Positions 8,814 through 17,916 are shown, numbered from the stretch's first letter. The stretch is DNA of 64,000 bases from JAUUZQ01 sp964538375 (GCA_964538375.1 CAZIFQ010000010.1:26934-90933), one strand, 5' to 3'. Notes: generated by a model not told the origin, from the sequence alone. Numbers and translations: made by a program.

Positions 8814-9533
8814 ATGGGTAATCAATGGTTCCGTTTTAAACACTTTGAGATACAGCAGGACCTGTGTGCCATGAAGGTAGGCACCGATGCTGTTATTTTG
8901 GGCGCATGGACAAGTATAAGTCACGCAGAGAGAGCCCTGGATATTGGAACAGGGACAGGATTGTTGGCTTTGATGCTTGCCCAGAGAAATTTGAAAGTGA
9001 CTATCGATGCCATCGAAATTGAAAAGAACAGCGCACAGCAGGCGGCGTCTAATTTTTCTTTAAGTAAGTTCTCAAGTCGGTTAAAATCGCACGACATTTC
9101 TTTCAGTGAATTTCTCGGGATACAGCATAGTCAGCCATATGATCTGATAATCTGTAACCCTCCATATTTTTCTGCTTCCTTAAGAGCTCCAGTGAAAGAG
9201 AGATCACTTGCCAGGCATGATGATAGCTTGTCGCTGGAAGAACTATTTAAAGGCGTGGCATCCTTGCTTCACTCAAATGGACGATTCAGTTTGATATTAC
9301 CAGCTGGTGCATATGATAGGTCGAAAAGGATTGCTGAGAAATACGCACTTTATCCGGCAAGAATCCTCCATGTGAAACCAATTCCTGATAAGGAGCCAAT
9401 TAGAATCTGCATGGAATATAGTTTTGAACCAGGCACAACCGAGGAGAAAACCCTGCTTATTGAAGAAGGAGGAAGACACATCTATTCAAAAGACTATATT
9501 AAGCTAACCAATGATTTCTACCTGGATTTATAA
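8814..9533 (+). CDS. tRNA1(Val) (adenine-37-N6)-methyltransferase-like
   Basis: This 239-residue class I methyltransferase resembles TrmN6 (YfiC), which methylates A37 of valine tRNA. S-adenosylmethionine binding motif I is DIGTGTG at residues 43-49, and the catalytic motif NPPY at 115-118 marks N6-adenine or N5-glutamine methyltransferases. The N-terminal FRFKHFEIQQDLCAMKVGTD pattern is typical of YfiC. It starts eight bases after lolD and ends one base before the convergent saccharopine-dehydrogenase-like gene. The substrate is inferred from family. Confidence 0.85.
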   Translation: MGNQWFRFKHFEIQQDLCAMKVGTDAVILGAWTSISHAERALDIGTGTGLLALMLAQRNLKVTIDAIEIEKNSAQQAASNFSLSKFSSRLKSHDISFSEFLGIQHSQPYDLIICNPPYFSASLRAPVKERSLARHDDSLSLEELFKGVASLLHSNGRFSLILPAGAYDRSKRIAEKYALYPARILHVKPIPDKEPIRICMEYSFEPGTTEEKTLLIEEGGRHIYSKDYIKLTNDFYLDL

Positions 9534-9534
9534 T

Positions 9535-10890
9535 CTATACACTTCCAACATCCAAAGGCATATTTATTTCTTCCTCGACAAACTTAATACCATACTTTTC
9601 CAATTTTTTCAATACGGGATTGTATACTTCCTTCATGATTGGCAGGTGCACTCCTGTGAGGGTTATTTTTTTCTCCATGATTAGCCTGGCAGTAATGGCA
9701 ATAGGCAATCCAACAGTGACGGCCATAGCTGTATTATAGGTGTCGGAGCCGATGTAACTCAGGGTTGAATAAATCTTCTTACGAGAGCCATTTTCGTTAT
9801 AGTCAAACTGATGCTGCATGAGAATCATATCTTTATCACCAGGGTCCAAACTCCATTTTTCTTCTAGAATTTGTTGCAGAATTTTAGCCGGAGACAATCC
9901 CTCGACCCCAATTTTTTTGTCTTCAAATATTCCCAGCCAGCGCAATCTTTCCATCATAGGGGAGTTTCTGTCGATACCCAGATATAAAGCAAGCTTTTCT
10001 TCCACAGGGATGTCTACCCTGTATGCCATAAAGCTGTTGATGAATTCCCTGTAAGTCATTTCTTTGGTCTTTTCCATGCTGTAGGAATCATCTGTTGCTC
10101 CAAGTTGTACGAATGTATCCCAAGCTTCGCAGAACCCGGGCCGGCGTATTGTCCCCCTGAACATAGTCTCCAGGTCATGCAAACCGTAAGTTTCACGGTA
10201 CTTCAGGGAATCACGGTTACCATAAACTTCAAATTCACCTAATACTGGAACATGAATGGTTTCAATGCGTTGAAAAAGTTTCTGGTAGGGAATATATTTA
10301 AATTTACCATTGTGCAAAAATCTGGCACCATCTTTACCTGCCAATACTACATTTCGTGGATTCCATGTGAATTTATAATGCCAGGGATTGTTTTCAAAGC
10401 CAGGCGCCACAAGTCCCCCGGTGCTGGATTCAAAAGCGGTGAGCTGAAGTCCTTTTTCTTGTATTTTATGGATCATTTGCATGGCCGACATATGGTCAAT
10501 GCCAGGATCAACGCCACACTCATTCATTATTATAATTCCATTCGCTTTTGCTTCATCATGAAGGGCCCTAACTTCATCGCTTATATAGGAAGCGGTGACC
10601 ATATTTCGCTTCTGGTCAACACAGGTTCTTGCAACCAGCGGGTGCATTATTGCAGGTAACATCGAGATAACAATGTCTGCATTTGTAATTTCAGTGACTC
10701 TTTGTTTTTCATTGTTAACGTCAAATTCAAACGCACTGGTGTTTTTTGCCCCCTTGGTTTTCGACATAGCCGTTTTCAGGGAAATATCACCCACCCGCAA
10801 ATGAATATTCATTTCAAGGGCATTGTCAATGAAATATTTTATCAATGAATTTGATGATAATCCGGCTCCCAGAATTAGTACAGTTTTCAT
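9535..10890 (-). CDS. Saccharopine dehydrogenase family protein
   Basis: This protein of about 451 residues begins with a Rossmann motif MKTVLILGAGLSS, which is why I choose the ATG at 10890; an in-frame ATG four codons upstream is also possible. The central part, with GVDPGIDHMSAMQ and STGGLVAPGFENNPWHYKF-like text, matches the saccharopine reductase / lysine 6-dehydrogenase family, which forms or splits saccharopine-type adducts in lysine metabolism. The exact reaction cannot be told from sequence. It is convergent with the tRNA methyltransferase gene, with one base between them. A riboflavin synthase terminator lies upstream. Confidence 0.85.
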   Translation of the reverse strand: MKTVLILGAGLSSNSLIKYFIDNALEMNIHLRVGDISLKTAMSKTKGAKNTSAFEFDVNNEKQRVTEITNADIVISMLPAIMHPLVARTCVDQKRNMVTASYISDEVRALHDEAKANGIIIMNECGVDPGIDHMSAMQMIHKIQEKGLQLTAFESSTGGLVAPGFENNPWHYKFTWNPRNVVLAGKDGARFLHNGKFKYIPYQKLFQRIETIHVPVLGEFEVYGNRDSLKYRETYGLHDLETMFRGTIRRPGFCEAWDTFVQLGATDDSYSMEKTKEMTYREFINSFMAYRVDIPVEEKLALYLGIDRNSPMMERLRWLGIFEDKKIGVEGLSPAKILQQILEEKWSLDPGDKDMILMQHQFDYNENGSRKKIYSTLSYIGSDTYNTAMAVTVGLPIAITARLIMEKKITLTGVHLPIMKEVYNPVLKKLEKYGIKFVEEEINMPLDVGSV

Positions 10891-11012
10891 AGATGTTAGC
10901 ATTTGAAAAGTGAAAGATTAAAGATACAAACTGGGAGGAGGAATCATCAGGAAGAAAGAATCTTATAAAACATATATTTCGGATTTTTTTATGCTTTAAG
11001 GGCATGGAATTC

Positions 11013-11054
11013 ACTAAAAAAAATACGTATATAATAAGCTTATTATATACGTAT
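11013..11054 (-). terminator. Perfect 32-bp AT-rich palindrome with T tract, likely ribE terminator
   Basis: Bases 11023-11054 form a perfect palindrome (16 bp per arm, centred on AAGCTT). On the minus strand it is followed at once by a run of seven or more T residues (11016-11022). This is the layout of an intrinsic terminator for the riboflavin synthase transcript, but the arms are almost all A and T. Confidence 0.6.
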
Positions 11055-11078
11055 ATTCTTTAAACCGCCGACATCCTG

Positions 11079-11150
11079 AGCTTTAGCGTAATCTCACTGC
11101 CTACTGCCTACTGCCTACTGCGTAAGCCGAAGCTTTAGCGTAGGCTTACT
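11079..11150. repeat. Dispersed short repeat, copies B1 and B2, with 7-bp tandem
   Basis: AGCTTTAGCGTAATCTCACTG is followed by CCTACTG three times in tandem (11100-11120), then ACTGCGTAAGCC, AGCTTTAGCG and GGCTTAC. GTAAGCC and GGCTTAC form a 7-bp inverted repeat. The same words occur at 588-630. The element abuts and slightly overlaps the ribE stop codon. Confidence 0.7.
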
Positions 11151-11748
11151 TCCCCTTCATCTGTGCTTTTAAAATCCTGGCAATATATTTTCCAATAATA
11201 TCGAACTCCAGGTTAACAATGGTTCCCGCTTTGAAGGTATGGAAGTTTGTTACATCGTAAGTAAAAGGTATGATGGCTACTTCGAAGGAATTGTCTTTTG
11301 AATTAACCACTGTTAGACTAACTCCATTGACTGATACAGAGCCCTTTTCAACAGTAAGATGTTCCTCATTTTGAGGATCAAATTCGAAGGTATAGTACCA
11401 GCTTCCATCTGCTTCACGCACATTTTTACAAGTGGCAGTGAGGTCAACATGACCCTGCACCATATGACCATCTAGTCGACCGTCTAATTTGGTGCTGCGT
11501 TCAAGATTGACCTTGTCGTCTAATTGTAATAGTCCAATATTTGATTTGATCAGGGTTTCTTTAATTGCCGTAACAGTATAAGTATTATCTGTAATATCAA
11601 CAACGGTTAAGCAAACGCCGTTGTGCGACACGCTTTGATCTATTTTTAGTTCATTAACAAATGAACATTCCATGGTAATGTGCAGGTTTTCCTGGTCCTT
11701 GACCAGCTTCACAACCTTTGCCGTTTCTTCAACAATTCCTGAAAACAT
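11146..11748 (-). CDS. ribE: Riboflavin synthase, alpha chain
   Basis: This protein of about 200 residues joins two molecules of 6,7-dimethyl-8-ribityllumazine to make riboflavin. I chose the ATG at 11748 because it gives the canonical start MFSGIVEE; an in-frame ATG 12 codons upstream would add an atypical tail. Two lumazine-binding repeats are visible: the first has SVSHNGVCLTV, and the second has SVSVNGVSLTV after the GHMVQGHVD motif. The gene stands alone rather than in a rib operon. An AT-rich palindrome downstream likely ends its transcript. Confidence 0.95.
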   Translation of the reverse strand: MFSGIVEETAKVVKLVKDQENLHITMECSFVNELKIDQSVSHNGVCLTVVDITDNTYTVTAIKETLIKSNIGLLQLDDKVNLERSTKLDGRLDGHMVQGHVDLTATCKNVREADGSWYYTFEFDPQNEEHLTVEKGSVSVNGVSLTVVNSKDNSFEVAIIPFTYDVTNFHTFKAGTIVNLEFDIIGKYIARILKAQMKGK

Positions 11749-11770
11749 TTCGTTTTGTGTTTTTTTAATG

Positions 11771-11793
11771 TAGAGACCTTGCATGCAAGGTCT
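11771..11793. repeat. GTAGAGAC-type palindromic repeat, copy 1
   Basis: AGACCTTGCA/TGCAAGGTCT (11774-11793) is a perfect 20-bp palindrome preceded by TAG. With the element at 34457-34481 it shares the outer word TAGAGAC and palindromic design while differing inside. It lies between metK and ribE. It lacks a proper T tract on either strand, so it is more likely a dispersed repeat than a terminator. Confidence 0.55.
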
Positions 11794-11822
11794 TTATGAA
11801 TGTAAAAGTAACAGGAGATTAG

Positions 11823-13079
11823 CTATAGTCCAAACGCTTTCTTAAAGGTATCTACGTAATCCAGTTTTTCCCAGGTAAATAACTCAACTTCCAGTTCCAA
11901 CTTTGGCCAGTACTGTGAGTCAAATACTTTCTTCACGGTTCTGGGTGTACGTCCCATATGTCCATAGGCAGCAGATTCTCTGTAAATTGGAGTTCTTAAT
12001 TTCAGGTGCTCTTCAATTGCTTTGGGCCTCAGGTCATACACTGATACGACCTTATCAGCTATTTCACTATCGCTTAAGCTGATCTTCGATTTCCCATTAG
12101 TATTTACATATACTCCAACAGGACGGGCAACACCAATAGCATAAGATAATTGAACCAATACTTCATCAGCAACACCAGCAGCAACAAGGTTTTTGGCAAT
12201 ATGACGAGCTGCATATGCAGCTGAACGGTCTACTTTTGAAGGATCTTTTCCCGAGAATGCACCACCACCGTGGGCTCCTTTTCCTCCATATGTGTCAACG
12301 ATAATTTTTCTACCTGTTAGGCCAGTATCGCCATGTGGTCCGCCAATAACAAATTTTCCTGTTGGATTAACGTGCAGGATAAAGTCATCTTTAAAAAGCT
12401 GTTGTATTCTTTCCGGCAATTTTGTTTTTAATCTTGGAATGAGAATATCCCTGACATCAGATCTGATCTTATCAAGCATACGCTCATCATCCTGGTCGAA
12501 TTCATCATGTGAGGTAGAGATAACGACAGTATGTATTTTCAACGGCACATCATTGTCGTCATATTCAATGGTTACCTGTGATTTTGAATCAGGACGCAGG
12601 TAAGTCATTTCTTTGCCTTCCCTGCGAATATCAGCAAGCTCCTGGAGGAGTTTATGGCTGAGATCAAGTGGAAGAGGCATGTAGTTGTCGGTTTCAATTG
12701 ATGCGTATCCAAACATCATTCCCTGGTCACCAGCACCCTGATCCATTGGATTAGCACGTTCAACACCCCGGTTTATATCCGGTGACTGTTCATGTATAAG
12801 TGTCATTATACCGCAACTGTTCGCTTCAAACTGGTATTCACTCTTTGTATACCCGATATTACGAATTACCTCTCTGGCGATTTTCTGAACGTCGATATAA
12901 GTTTTAGTTTTTACTTCACCTGCAAGTACAACCTGGCCGGTTGTAACAAGTGTTTCACAAGCTACTTTAGAATCTGGGTCAAACGCTAGAAATTCATCCA
13001 CAAGAGCGTCAGAAATTTGATCGGCTATTTTGTCAGGATGCCCCTCTGATACGGATTCGGACGTAAATAAATATGGCAT
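11823..13079 (-). CDS. metK: S-adenosylmethionine synthetase
   Basis: This 418-residue enzyme makes S-adenosylmethionine from methionine and ATP. The N-terminal MPYLFTSESVSEGHPDKIAD holds the catalytic His and metal-binding residues. GAGDQGMMFGYA is the ATP-binding motif, and the glycine-rich GGGAFSGKDPSKVDRSAAY is the phosphate-binding loop. It is longer than the 384-residue E. coli enzyme, as in other Bacteroidota. No SAM riboswitch structure was recognised in the 5' region at 13080-13230, so regulation is unknown. Confidence 0.97.
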   Translation of the reverse strand: MPYLFTSESVSEGHPDKIADQISDALVDEFLAFDPDSKVACETLVTTGQVVLAGEVKTKTYIDVQKIAREVIRNIGYTKSEYQFEANSCGIMTLIHEQSPDINRGVERANPMDQGAGDQGMMFGYASIETDNYMPLPLDLSHKLLQELADIRREGKEMTYLRPDSKSQVTIEYDDNDVPLKIHTVVISTSHDEFDQDDERMLDKIRSDVRDILIPRLKTKLPERIQQLFKDDFILHVNPTGKFVIGGPHGDTGLTGRKIIVDTYGGKGAHGGGAFSGKDPSKVDRSAAYAARHIAKNLVAAGVADEVLVQLSYAIGVARPVGVYVNTNGKSKISLSDSEIADKVVSVYDLRPKAIEEHLKLRTPIYRESAAYGHMGRTPRTVKKVFDSQYWPKLELEVELFTWEKLDYVDTFKKAFGL

Positions 13080-13235
13080 TATTTATAATGTTTAGTTAAC
13101 TAATATTTATTTATGGAAAGAGATTGATTGTATCGGAGAGATACTGCTTTAGCATTTTTTTTCCGTGGTTGCAATCAGTCAAATCATTCCACAAAATTGA
13201 TATACAAAGTAAATCATTATTTGAATCTAAACAAA

Positions 13236-13268
13236 AAAAAAGCAGCGAATTAACAACGCTGCTTTTTT
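13236..13268. terminator. Intrinsic terminator after the TPR gene
   Basis: AAAAAAGCAGCG (13236-13247) pairs perfectly with CGCTGCTTTTTT (13257-13268), with a nine-base loop. On the minus strand the hairpin is followed by a long T run, placing it just after the TPR protein gene. Confidence 0.92.
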
Positions 13269-13285
13269 AAAGTATATGATAGATT

Positions 13286-14272
13286 TTACTGACAGTTTGA
13301 TGTCATCATCTTTTTTTCGGCCTTATCAAAGAAATCTTTATGGGTTACTTTTTCATAGGCTGCGCATGCCTCTTTATATCTAACTGTATTCTGGTAAGCC
13401 ACGCCCAATTCATAAAAGATTGCAGAGCGTAATTTTTCATCAAAATCAGCTGCATACTTAATTGCTTTTTCTCCATATTCAATGGCAGCATCGTATTCTA
13501 TTTGTTTATTTTTTGCAGAAATTGCATTATAATATGCAAAGGCGTTATTGTCATTTGCCTCAAGGGCCTGATCACAAATATCTATAAGGAAGGTATAATC
13601 TTCTTCCTCCGGATCAATCATCATAAGTTCTTCTTCAATAAGTCCGCGAAAATACTTATTAATTGATGAGTTAATTTGTCCAATTACTTTTTGATCTCCT
13701 TTTTCAGTGGCCATATCTTTCGCAATAGCGAAAGAAGCAAGCATTTCTTCTGGTTGATCAAGTTTTTCATAAACAAAACCTTTACCCTGGTGTGCCTTAT
13801 ATATTGAGGGCTGGAGTGAAAGAACTTTATCGTAATGTCCAAGAGCTGCATCATACTCTCCTTTCTTAAATTCTGTTTGACCAGCAAACATTGAAGAGAA
13901 CACAACTCTTTTCTTTGCTTTTACAGCAATATCTTCTTTTACTCCAAACTTTTTAGAAAGCTTGACTGTTTCTTCATACAAAGGGACAGCTTCGCTATAG
14001 TGTTTTCTCTTTTCAAGAGTGCTTGCCTGGCTGTAGTGTACATAAACCAACTGCTCTTTTGCAGTTTTGACCATATCGTCAGCTTCTGTACCAACAACAT
14101 CAGATAATGAAAGGGTGTTATTGAGATAAATATAAGCGGAATCGTATGCTTGGTTATTTAAACACCTGACACCTGAGTTATATTCGATAACTACGTCGGC
14201 AAAGGATTGTGACAGAAGGATTCCTGTAATAGAAAACAGGCCTGCAATGATTGCTAATACTCTCTTTTTCAT
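13286..14272 (-). CDS. Exported TPR-repeat protein
   Basis: This 328-residue protein has a signal peptide (about residues 1-21, ending near LLSQS) and then several tetratricopeptide-like helical repeats. Examples are ALGHYDKVLSLQPSIYKAHQ and AFAYYNAISAKNKQIEYDAA. These are protein-protein interaction scaffolds; no catalytic motif is present. The final residues include two Cys. It is monocistronic by context, with its own promoter elements upstream (14308-14339) and a strong terminator downstream. It acts in the periplasm or envelope, and the partner is unknown. Confidence 0.85.
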   Translation of the reverse strand: MKKRVLAIIAGLFSITGILLSQSFADVVIEYNSGVRCLNNQAYDSAYIYLNNTLSLSDVVGTEADDMVKTAKEQLVYVHYSQASTLEKRKHYSEAVPLYEETVKLSKKFGVKEDIAVKAKKRVVFSSMFAGQTEFKKGEYDAALGHYDKVLSLQPSIYKAHQGKGFVYEKLDQPEEMLASFAIAKDMATEKGDQKVIGQINSSINKYFRGLIEEELMMIDPEEEDYTFLIDICDQALEANDNNAFAYYNAISAKNKQIEYDAAIEYGEKAIKYAADFDEKLRSAIFYELGVAYQNTVRYKEACAAYEKVTHKDFFDKAEKKMMTSNCQ

Positions 14273-14307
14273 AAGTTAAAACTCTTTTTTTTTGGTTTTC
14301 GAATCGA

Positions 14308-14339
14308 CAAATATATGAATATATGAATATGTTTACAAA
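14308..14339 (-). promoter_or_regulatory. Promoter with both -33 and -7 elements for the TPR gene
   Basis: On the minus strand, TTTG (14339-14336) and TATATTTG (14315-14308) are separated by 20 bases, matching the Bacteroidota TTTG / TAnnTTTG architecture closely. The start codon is 36 bases downstream of the -7 box. Confidence 0.7.
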
Positions 14340-14508
14340 TACAATGCCAGAAAATATTATTGTAATTATATTAATGATCAATAAGTTAGACAAGCCCTTT
14401 GTGCCTGATCGACAGGAATTTCTGCTTATGCTTGAAAATTCAGAGATGAAAATGTGGAGTAGAAATATGAAATAGTTGAAAAAATATCTTCCGCAAGGAA
14501 TGAAAAAC

Positions 14509-15426
14509 TTATTGTTTTGTAGTTAATTCTCTGAATACTTCCTCCAGACTTTTCTCTTTGCGGTTGAGAGAAAGTACGGACAGGTTTTGTTCAACAGCGA
14601 ATTGGAATATACTCGACCGGATATCTTTGTTTTGTGATGTTGCAAGCAAGTAAATATGACCAGGAAGCTCAAGGACTTCTTCCACTCCTTCCACTTTTTT
14701 CCAGAGATCAGGAGATACAGGGGATTCGAGTTCTATCTGGATTGTTTGTCCGGAAATATTGTTTTTACCAATATTACCGGCATCCTCATCGGCTTTAATA
14801 TTTCCTTCGTCAAGAATGATTACCCTGTCGCAAATTGCCTCTACTTCCTGCATGATATGGGTCGACAACATTACAGTTTTCTTAAGCCCCACATTTGATA
14901 TGAGATTGCGAATTTCAATGATCTGGTTGGGATCAAGCCCGGAAGTTGGCTCGTCAAGAATCAATACTTCAGGATCATGAATCAGTGCCTGGCTGATTCC
15001 TACACGTTGTTTATATCCTTTAGAAAGCTTTCCTATTTTCTTGTTTTTCTCCGGACCAAGCCCTACCAATTCAATGATTTCATCAACACGTTTAGCTGCT
15101 ATTTTCCCTTTAATACCATAAAGACCCGCTGAATAAAGGAGGTATTCTTTTACGTACATATCATAATATAGCGGATTATTCTCGGGAAGGTAACCAATCA
15201 TTTTTTTAATTTCCATGGGCTTATCCCGCGTGTTCAATCCATTGATGAACACTTCTCCGGATGTGGGGGGTAAATAACCGCTTATCATCTTCATCGTAGT
15301 GGATTTCCCGGCTCCATTAGGACCAATGAACCCAACAATTTCACCACTTTTAATTTCAAATGAGATGTTATTTACTGCCCATTGCCCGCCAAATCGTTTT
15401 GAAATATTTTTTACGCTTATTGACAT
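14509..15426 (-). CDS. gldA: ABC transporter ATPase, GldA family
   Basis: This 305-residue ATPase matches GldA, the nucleotide-binding subunit of the GldAFG transporter linked to gliding in Flavobacterium. Walker A is GPNGAGKST (35-43), the signature is LSKGYKQRVGISQAL, and Walker B is LILDEPTSGLDP. The C-terminal extension of about 90 residues is typical of drug- and GldA-type ATPases. The permease partners GldF and GldG are not adjacent or elsewhere in the window. GldA-like proteins also occur in non-gliding species, so the name is by homology only. Confidence 0.82.
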   Translation of the reverse strand: MSISVKNISKRFGGQWAVNNISFEIKSGEIVGFIGPNGAGKSTTMKMISGYLPPTSGEVFINGLNTRDKPMEIKKMIGYLPENNPLYYDMYVKEYLLYSAGLYGIKGKIAAKRVDEIIELVGLGPEKNKKIGKLSKGYKQRVGISQALIHDPEVLILDEPTSGLDPNQIIEIRNLISNVGLKKTVMLSTHIMQEVEAICDRVIILDEGNIKADEDAGNIGKNNISGQTIQIELESPVSPDLWKKVEGVEEVLELPGHIYLLATSQNKDIRSSIFQFAVEQNLSVLSLNRKEKSLEEVFRELTTKQ

Positions 15427-15497
15427 GCTTTCAAATTGCTGGTAATAGCCGTGATAAAATGGGAATAAAATTCTGTTTATGCAGAGACAGACCGAAT

Positions 15498-16340
15498 CTA
15501 ACCATACATAAATTGTGAAACCTTAGCAAAATTAGATTTTGGATTCACACACATCACTGGTATTTTCTCCTCATTGGATATGAGGTACTGCTCATGGGCA
15601 CCAAACACATAATCCATAGTTGTAATATGCTTGGTCGTGGTTATCAGAATCAGGTCAGCCTCGATGCTTTTAGTGAATGCCAGAATCTCTTTTGTGAAAT
15701 TCTTGCTCTTTCTTGCTGTATGTATCTCGTATTCAATATTGTTCTGAATCAGGAAGCGAATAGCAAAATTCAGGTTTACATTCATTTTTTTAAGAAGCGA
15801 TTTGTCTGTAACCGGGGCCTTATATAGATGAATTTTTGAACTCAGGTATTTCCCGAGGAATATTGCCCACTGAAGTTTTTCTTTGTTCTCGGATTTGAAA
15901 TCAATGGGGAAGACAATATCTGTATAGCGATCTTTTTCAGGAGGAGGTGCCTGTACAACAATGAATGGTACGGTAGATCCTGAGATAACTTTCAGGGCCC
16001 AACTTCCAAAAAATTTCTGTGCCCCTTTCATGCCATGGGTACCCATGATAGCAAAGTTCACATTATTCTCTTCTTCTGATGCAAAGGCTGAGATTTCTTC
16101 AAATATGGTACCTTCTCTCAGGACATAACCAATCTCATGGTTCAACTCCTTCGATAAGCGTTTAGTATCTTCTTCAAGCTTCTGTTCCAATTCAGGTAAT
16201 TGCTCCTTTTCCTTGGTCACATGAAACAATGCAACATGATCATCTACTATCTTCGAAATTCTGATTGCGTGCTTCAGTGCATTTAGGGATACTTCTGAAA
16301 AATCCCATGTAACCAGTATGAATTTTTTTTCTTTGGTCAT
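15498..16340 (-). CDS. Universal stress protein with two UspA domains
   Basis: This 280-residue cytoplasmic protein contains two tandem UspA domains. The first (about 1-130) carries the ATP-binding pattern GTHGMKG followed by the second Gly/Ser pair (residues 100-122). The second domain (about 140-280) is degenerate: its loop reads TTTKHITTMDY, without the glycines, so it probably does not bind ATP. Usp proteins respond to starvation and redox stress; a specific role cannot be inferred. It is divergent from asnS. Confidence 0.9.
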   Translation of the reverse strand: MTKEKKFILVTWDFSEVSLNALKHAIRISKIVDDHVALFHVTKEKEQLPELEQKLEEDTKRLSKELNHEIGYVLREGTIFEEISAFASEEENNVNFAIMGTHGMKGAQKFFGSWALKVISGSTVPFIVVQAPPPEKDRYTDIVFPIDFKSENKEKLQWAIFLGKYLSSKIHLYKAPVTDKSLLKKMNVNLNFAIRFLIQNNIEYEIHTARKSKNFTKEILAFTKSIEADLILITTTKHITTMDYVFGAHEQYLISNEEKIPVMCVNPKSNFAKVSQFMYG

Positions 16341-16517
16341 CTTTCTCTATTTGATTGAGATTGTAAAATTAACGCATTCTTTTTATAATGTAAAGAATGT
16401 AAGAGAAAAACGTACTTGATCTTCATCTTATTATCTATTTGGATAGATAGTGAGGGTTCTTTTTCTCTTCCTTAAGTATAAAATAGTATTTTTGTACTTT
16501 GTGAAAAATAGAGATAA
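16341..16517. promoter_or_regulatory. Divergent promoter region, with -7 box of asnS
   Basis: TATTTTTG at 16487-16494 matches TAnnTTTG for asnS on the plus strand, 23 bases before the start codon. An inverted repeat TATCTAT-4-ATAGATA (16432-16449) precedes it and might be an operator. No equally clear promoter is visible for the divergent stress-protein gene. Confidence 0.5.
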
Positions 16518-17906
16518 ATGAGAAGATCAACAGTAAAAGAATTATTTGCAGCAGGAGAAGTGAACAGTGAAGTTTTGCTAAAAGGCTGGGTGAGGACAAA
16601 AAGGGGTAATAAGCAAGTTGCATTTATTGCTGTTAATGATGGAACATCTATTCATAGCATACAGGTTGTGGCCGATACGGAAAAGTTTCCGGAGGATCTT
16701 TTGAGAAATGTTACAACCGGGTGTTCTGTATCTGTTACAGGTAAATTGGTAGAATCAATGGGAAAAGGCCAGAAGGTGGAAATTCTGGCTGAGTCGTTGG
16801 AAGTGTTGGGTAAAGCAGACCCGGAACAATATCCGCTTCAGAAAAAAGGCCACTCCTTTGAATTTCTTCGTGAGATTGCTCATCTAAGATTCAGAACAAA
16901 TACTTTTGGTGCAGTTTTCAGAATTCGGCACGCACTGGCATTTGCCATTCATAAGTATTATAACGACAAAGGATTTTATTATCTCCATACGCCGATTATT
17001 ACTGCATCAGATGCTGAGGGAGCCGGTGAGATGTTTAAGGTAACAACGCTTGACCTGGACAATGTTCCTAAAGATGAACAGAAAAAAATTGATTATACCC
17101 AGGATTTTTTTGGAAGACCTACCAATCTTACAGTTTCGGGACAGCTTGAAGGTGAATTGGGAGCGCTTGCACTCTCTTCCATATATACATTTGGACCTAC
17201 TTTCCGGGCAGAGAACTCCAATACACCCAGGCATGTGGCAGAATTCTGGATGATTGAGCCTGAGATGGCGTTTTATGATATTACCGATAACATGGACCTG
17301 GCAGAAGATTTCCTGAAATACCTTGTTGCTTATGTGTTGGAGAATTGCAAAGATGACCTGGAATTTTTGAATAACATGGTAGATAAGGAGCTTCTTGAGC
17401 GCTTGCAGTTTGTGATCGACAATGAATTTATACGACTTGGGTATACAGAGGGAATTGAATTGTTGAAGAAATCTGGTAAGAAGTTTGAGTTCAAAGTTGA
17501 ATGGGGACTGGACCTTCAAGCAGAACATGAGCGTTACCTGGTTGAGGAGGAATTTAAAAAGCCGGTTATCCTCACAGATTACCCCAGGGATATTAAGGCG
17601 TTTTATATGAAGCAGAATGATGATGGGAAAACAGTGAGGGCAATGGATGTGTTGTTTCCAAGAATAGGAGAGATTATTGGGGGATCACAGCGCGAAGAGG
17701 ATTATGACAAACTCGTTAACAGAATGAGGGAAATGGAAATTCCGGAAAAAGAATTGTGGTGGTACCTTGATACTCGAAAATTTGGTACCGTAGAGCATAG
17801 CGGATTCGGATTGGGCTTTGAGAGATTATTGATGTTTGTTACAGGTATGAGTAATATCAGAGACGTCATCCCCTTCCCGAGGACGCCAAATTATGCAGAG
17901 TTTTAA
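16518..17906 (+). CDS. asnS: Asparaginyl-tRNA synthetase
   Basis: This 462-residue class IIb synthetase charges tRNA(Asn). It has an N-terminal OB-fold anticodon-binding domain (about 15-105) followed by the class II catalytic core. Motif 2 includes FRAENSNTPRHVAEFWMIEP at about residues 233-252, with the N and H pattern typical of AsnRS rather than AspRS. Motif 3 is GFGLGFERLL (429-438). It starts a plus-strand run with rpoN, 10 bases downstream. A -7 promoter box precedes it. Confidence 0.96.
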   Translation: MRRSTVKELFAAGEVNSEVLLKGWVRTKRGNKQVAFIAVNDGTSIHSIQVVADTEKFPEDLLRNVTTGCSVSVTGKLVESMGKGQKVEILAESLEVLGKADPEQYPLQKKGHSFEFLREIAHLRFRTNTFGAVFRIRHALAFAIHKYYNDKGFYYLHTPIITASDAEGAGEMFKVTTLDLDNVPKDEQKKIDYTQDFFGRPTNLTVSGQLEGELGALALSSIYTFGPTFRAENSNTPRHVAEFWMIEPEMAFYDITDNMDLAEDFLKYLVAYVLENCKDDLEFLNNMVDKELLERLQFVIDNEFIRLGYTEGIELLKKSGKKFEFKVEWGLDLQAEHERYLVEEEFKKPVILTDYPRDIKAFYMKQNDDGKTVRAMDVLFPRIGEIIGGSQREEDYDKLVNRMREMEIPEKELWWYLDTRKFGTVEHSGFGLGFERLLMFVTGMSNIRDVIPFPRTPNYAEF

Positions 17907-17916
17907 CAAATAGAGG

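Noticed and set aside
13080..13230. SAM riboswitch upstream of metK
   Set aside because: No recognisable conserved core of a known SAM riboswitch class, and no terminator or sequestering hairpin before metK.
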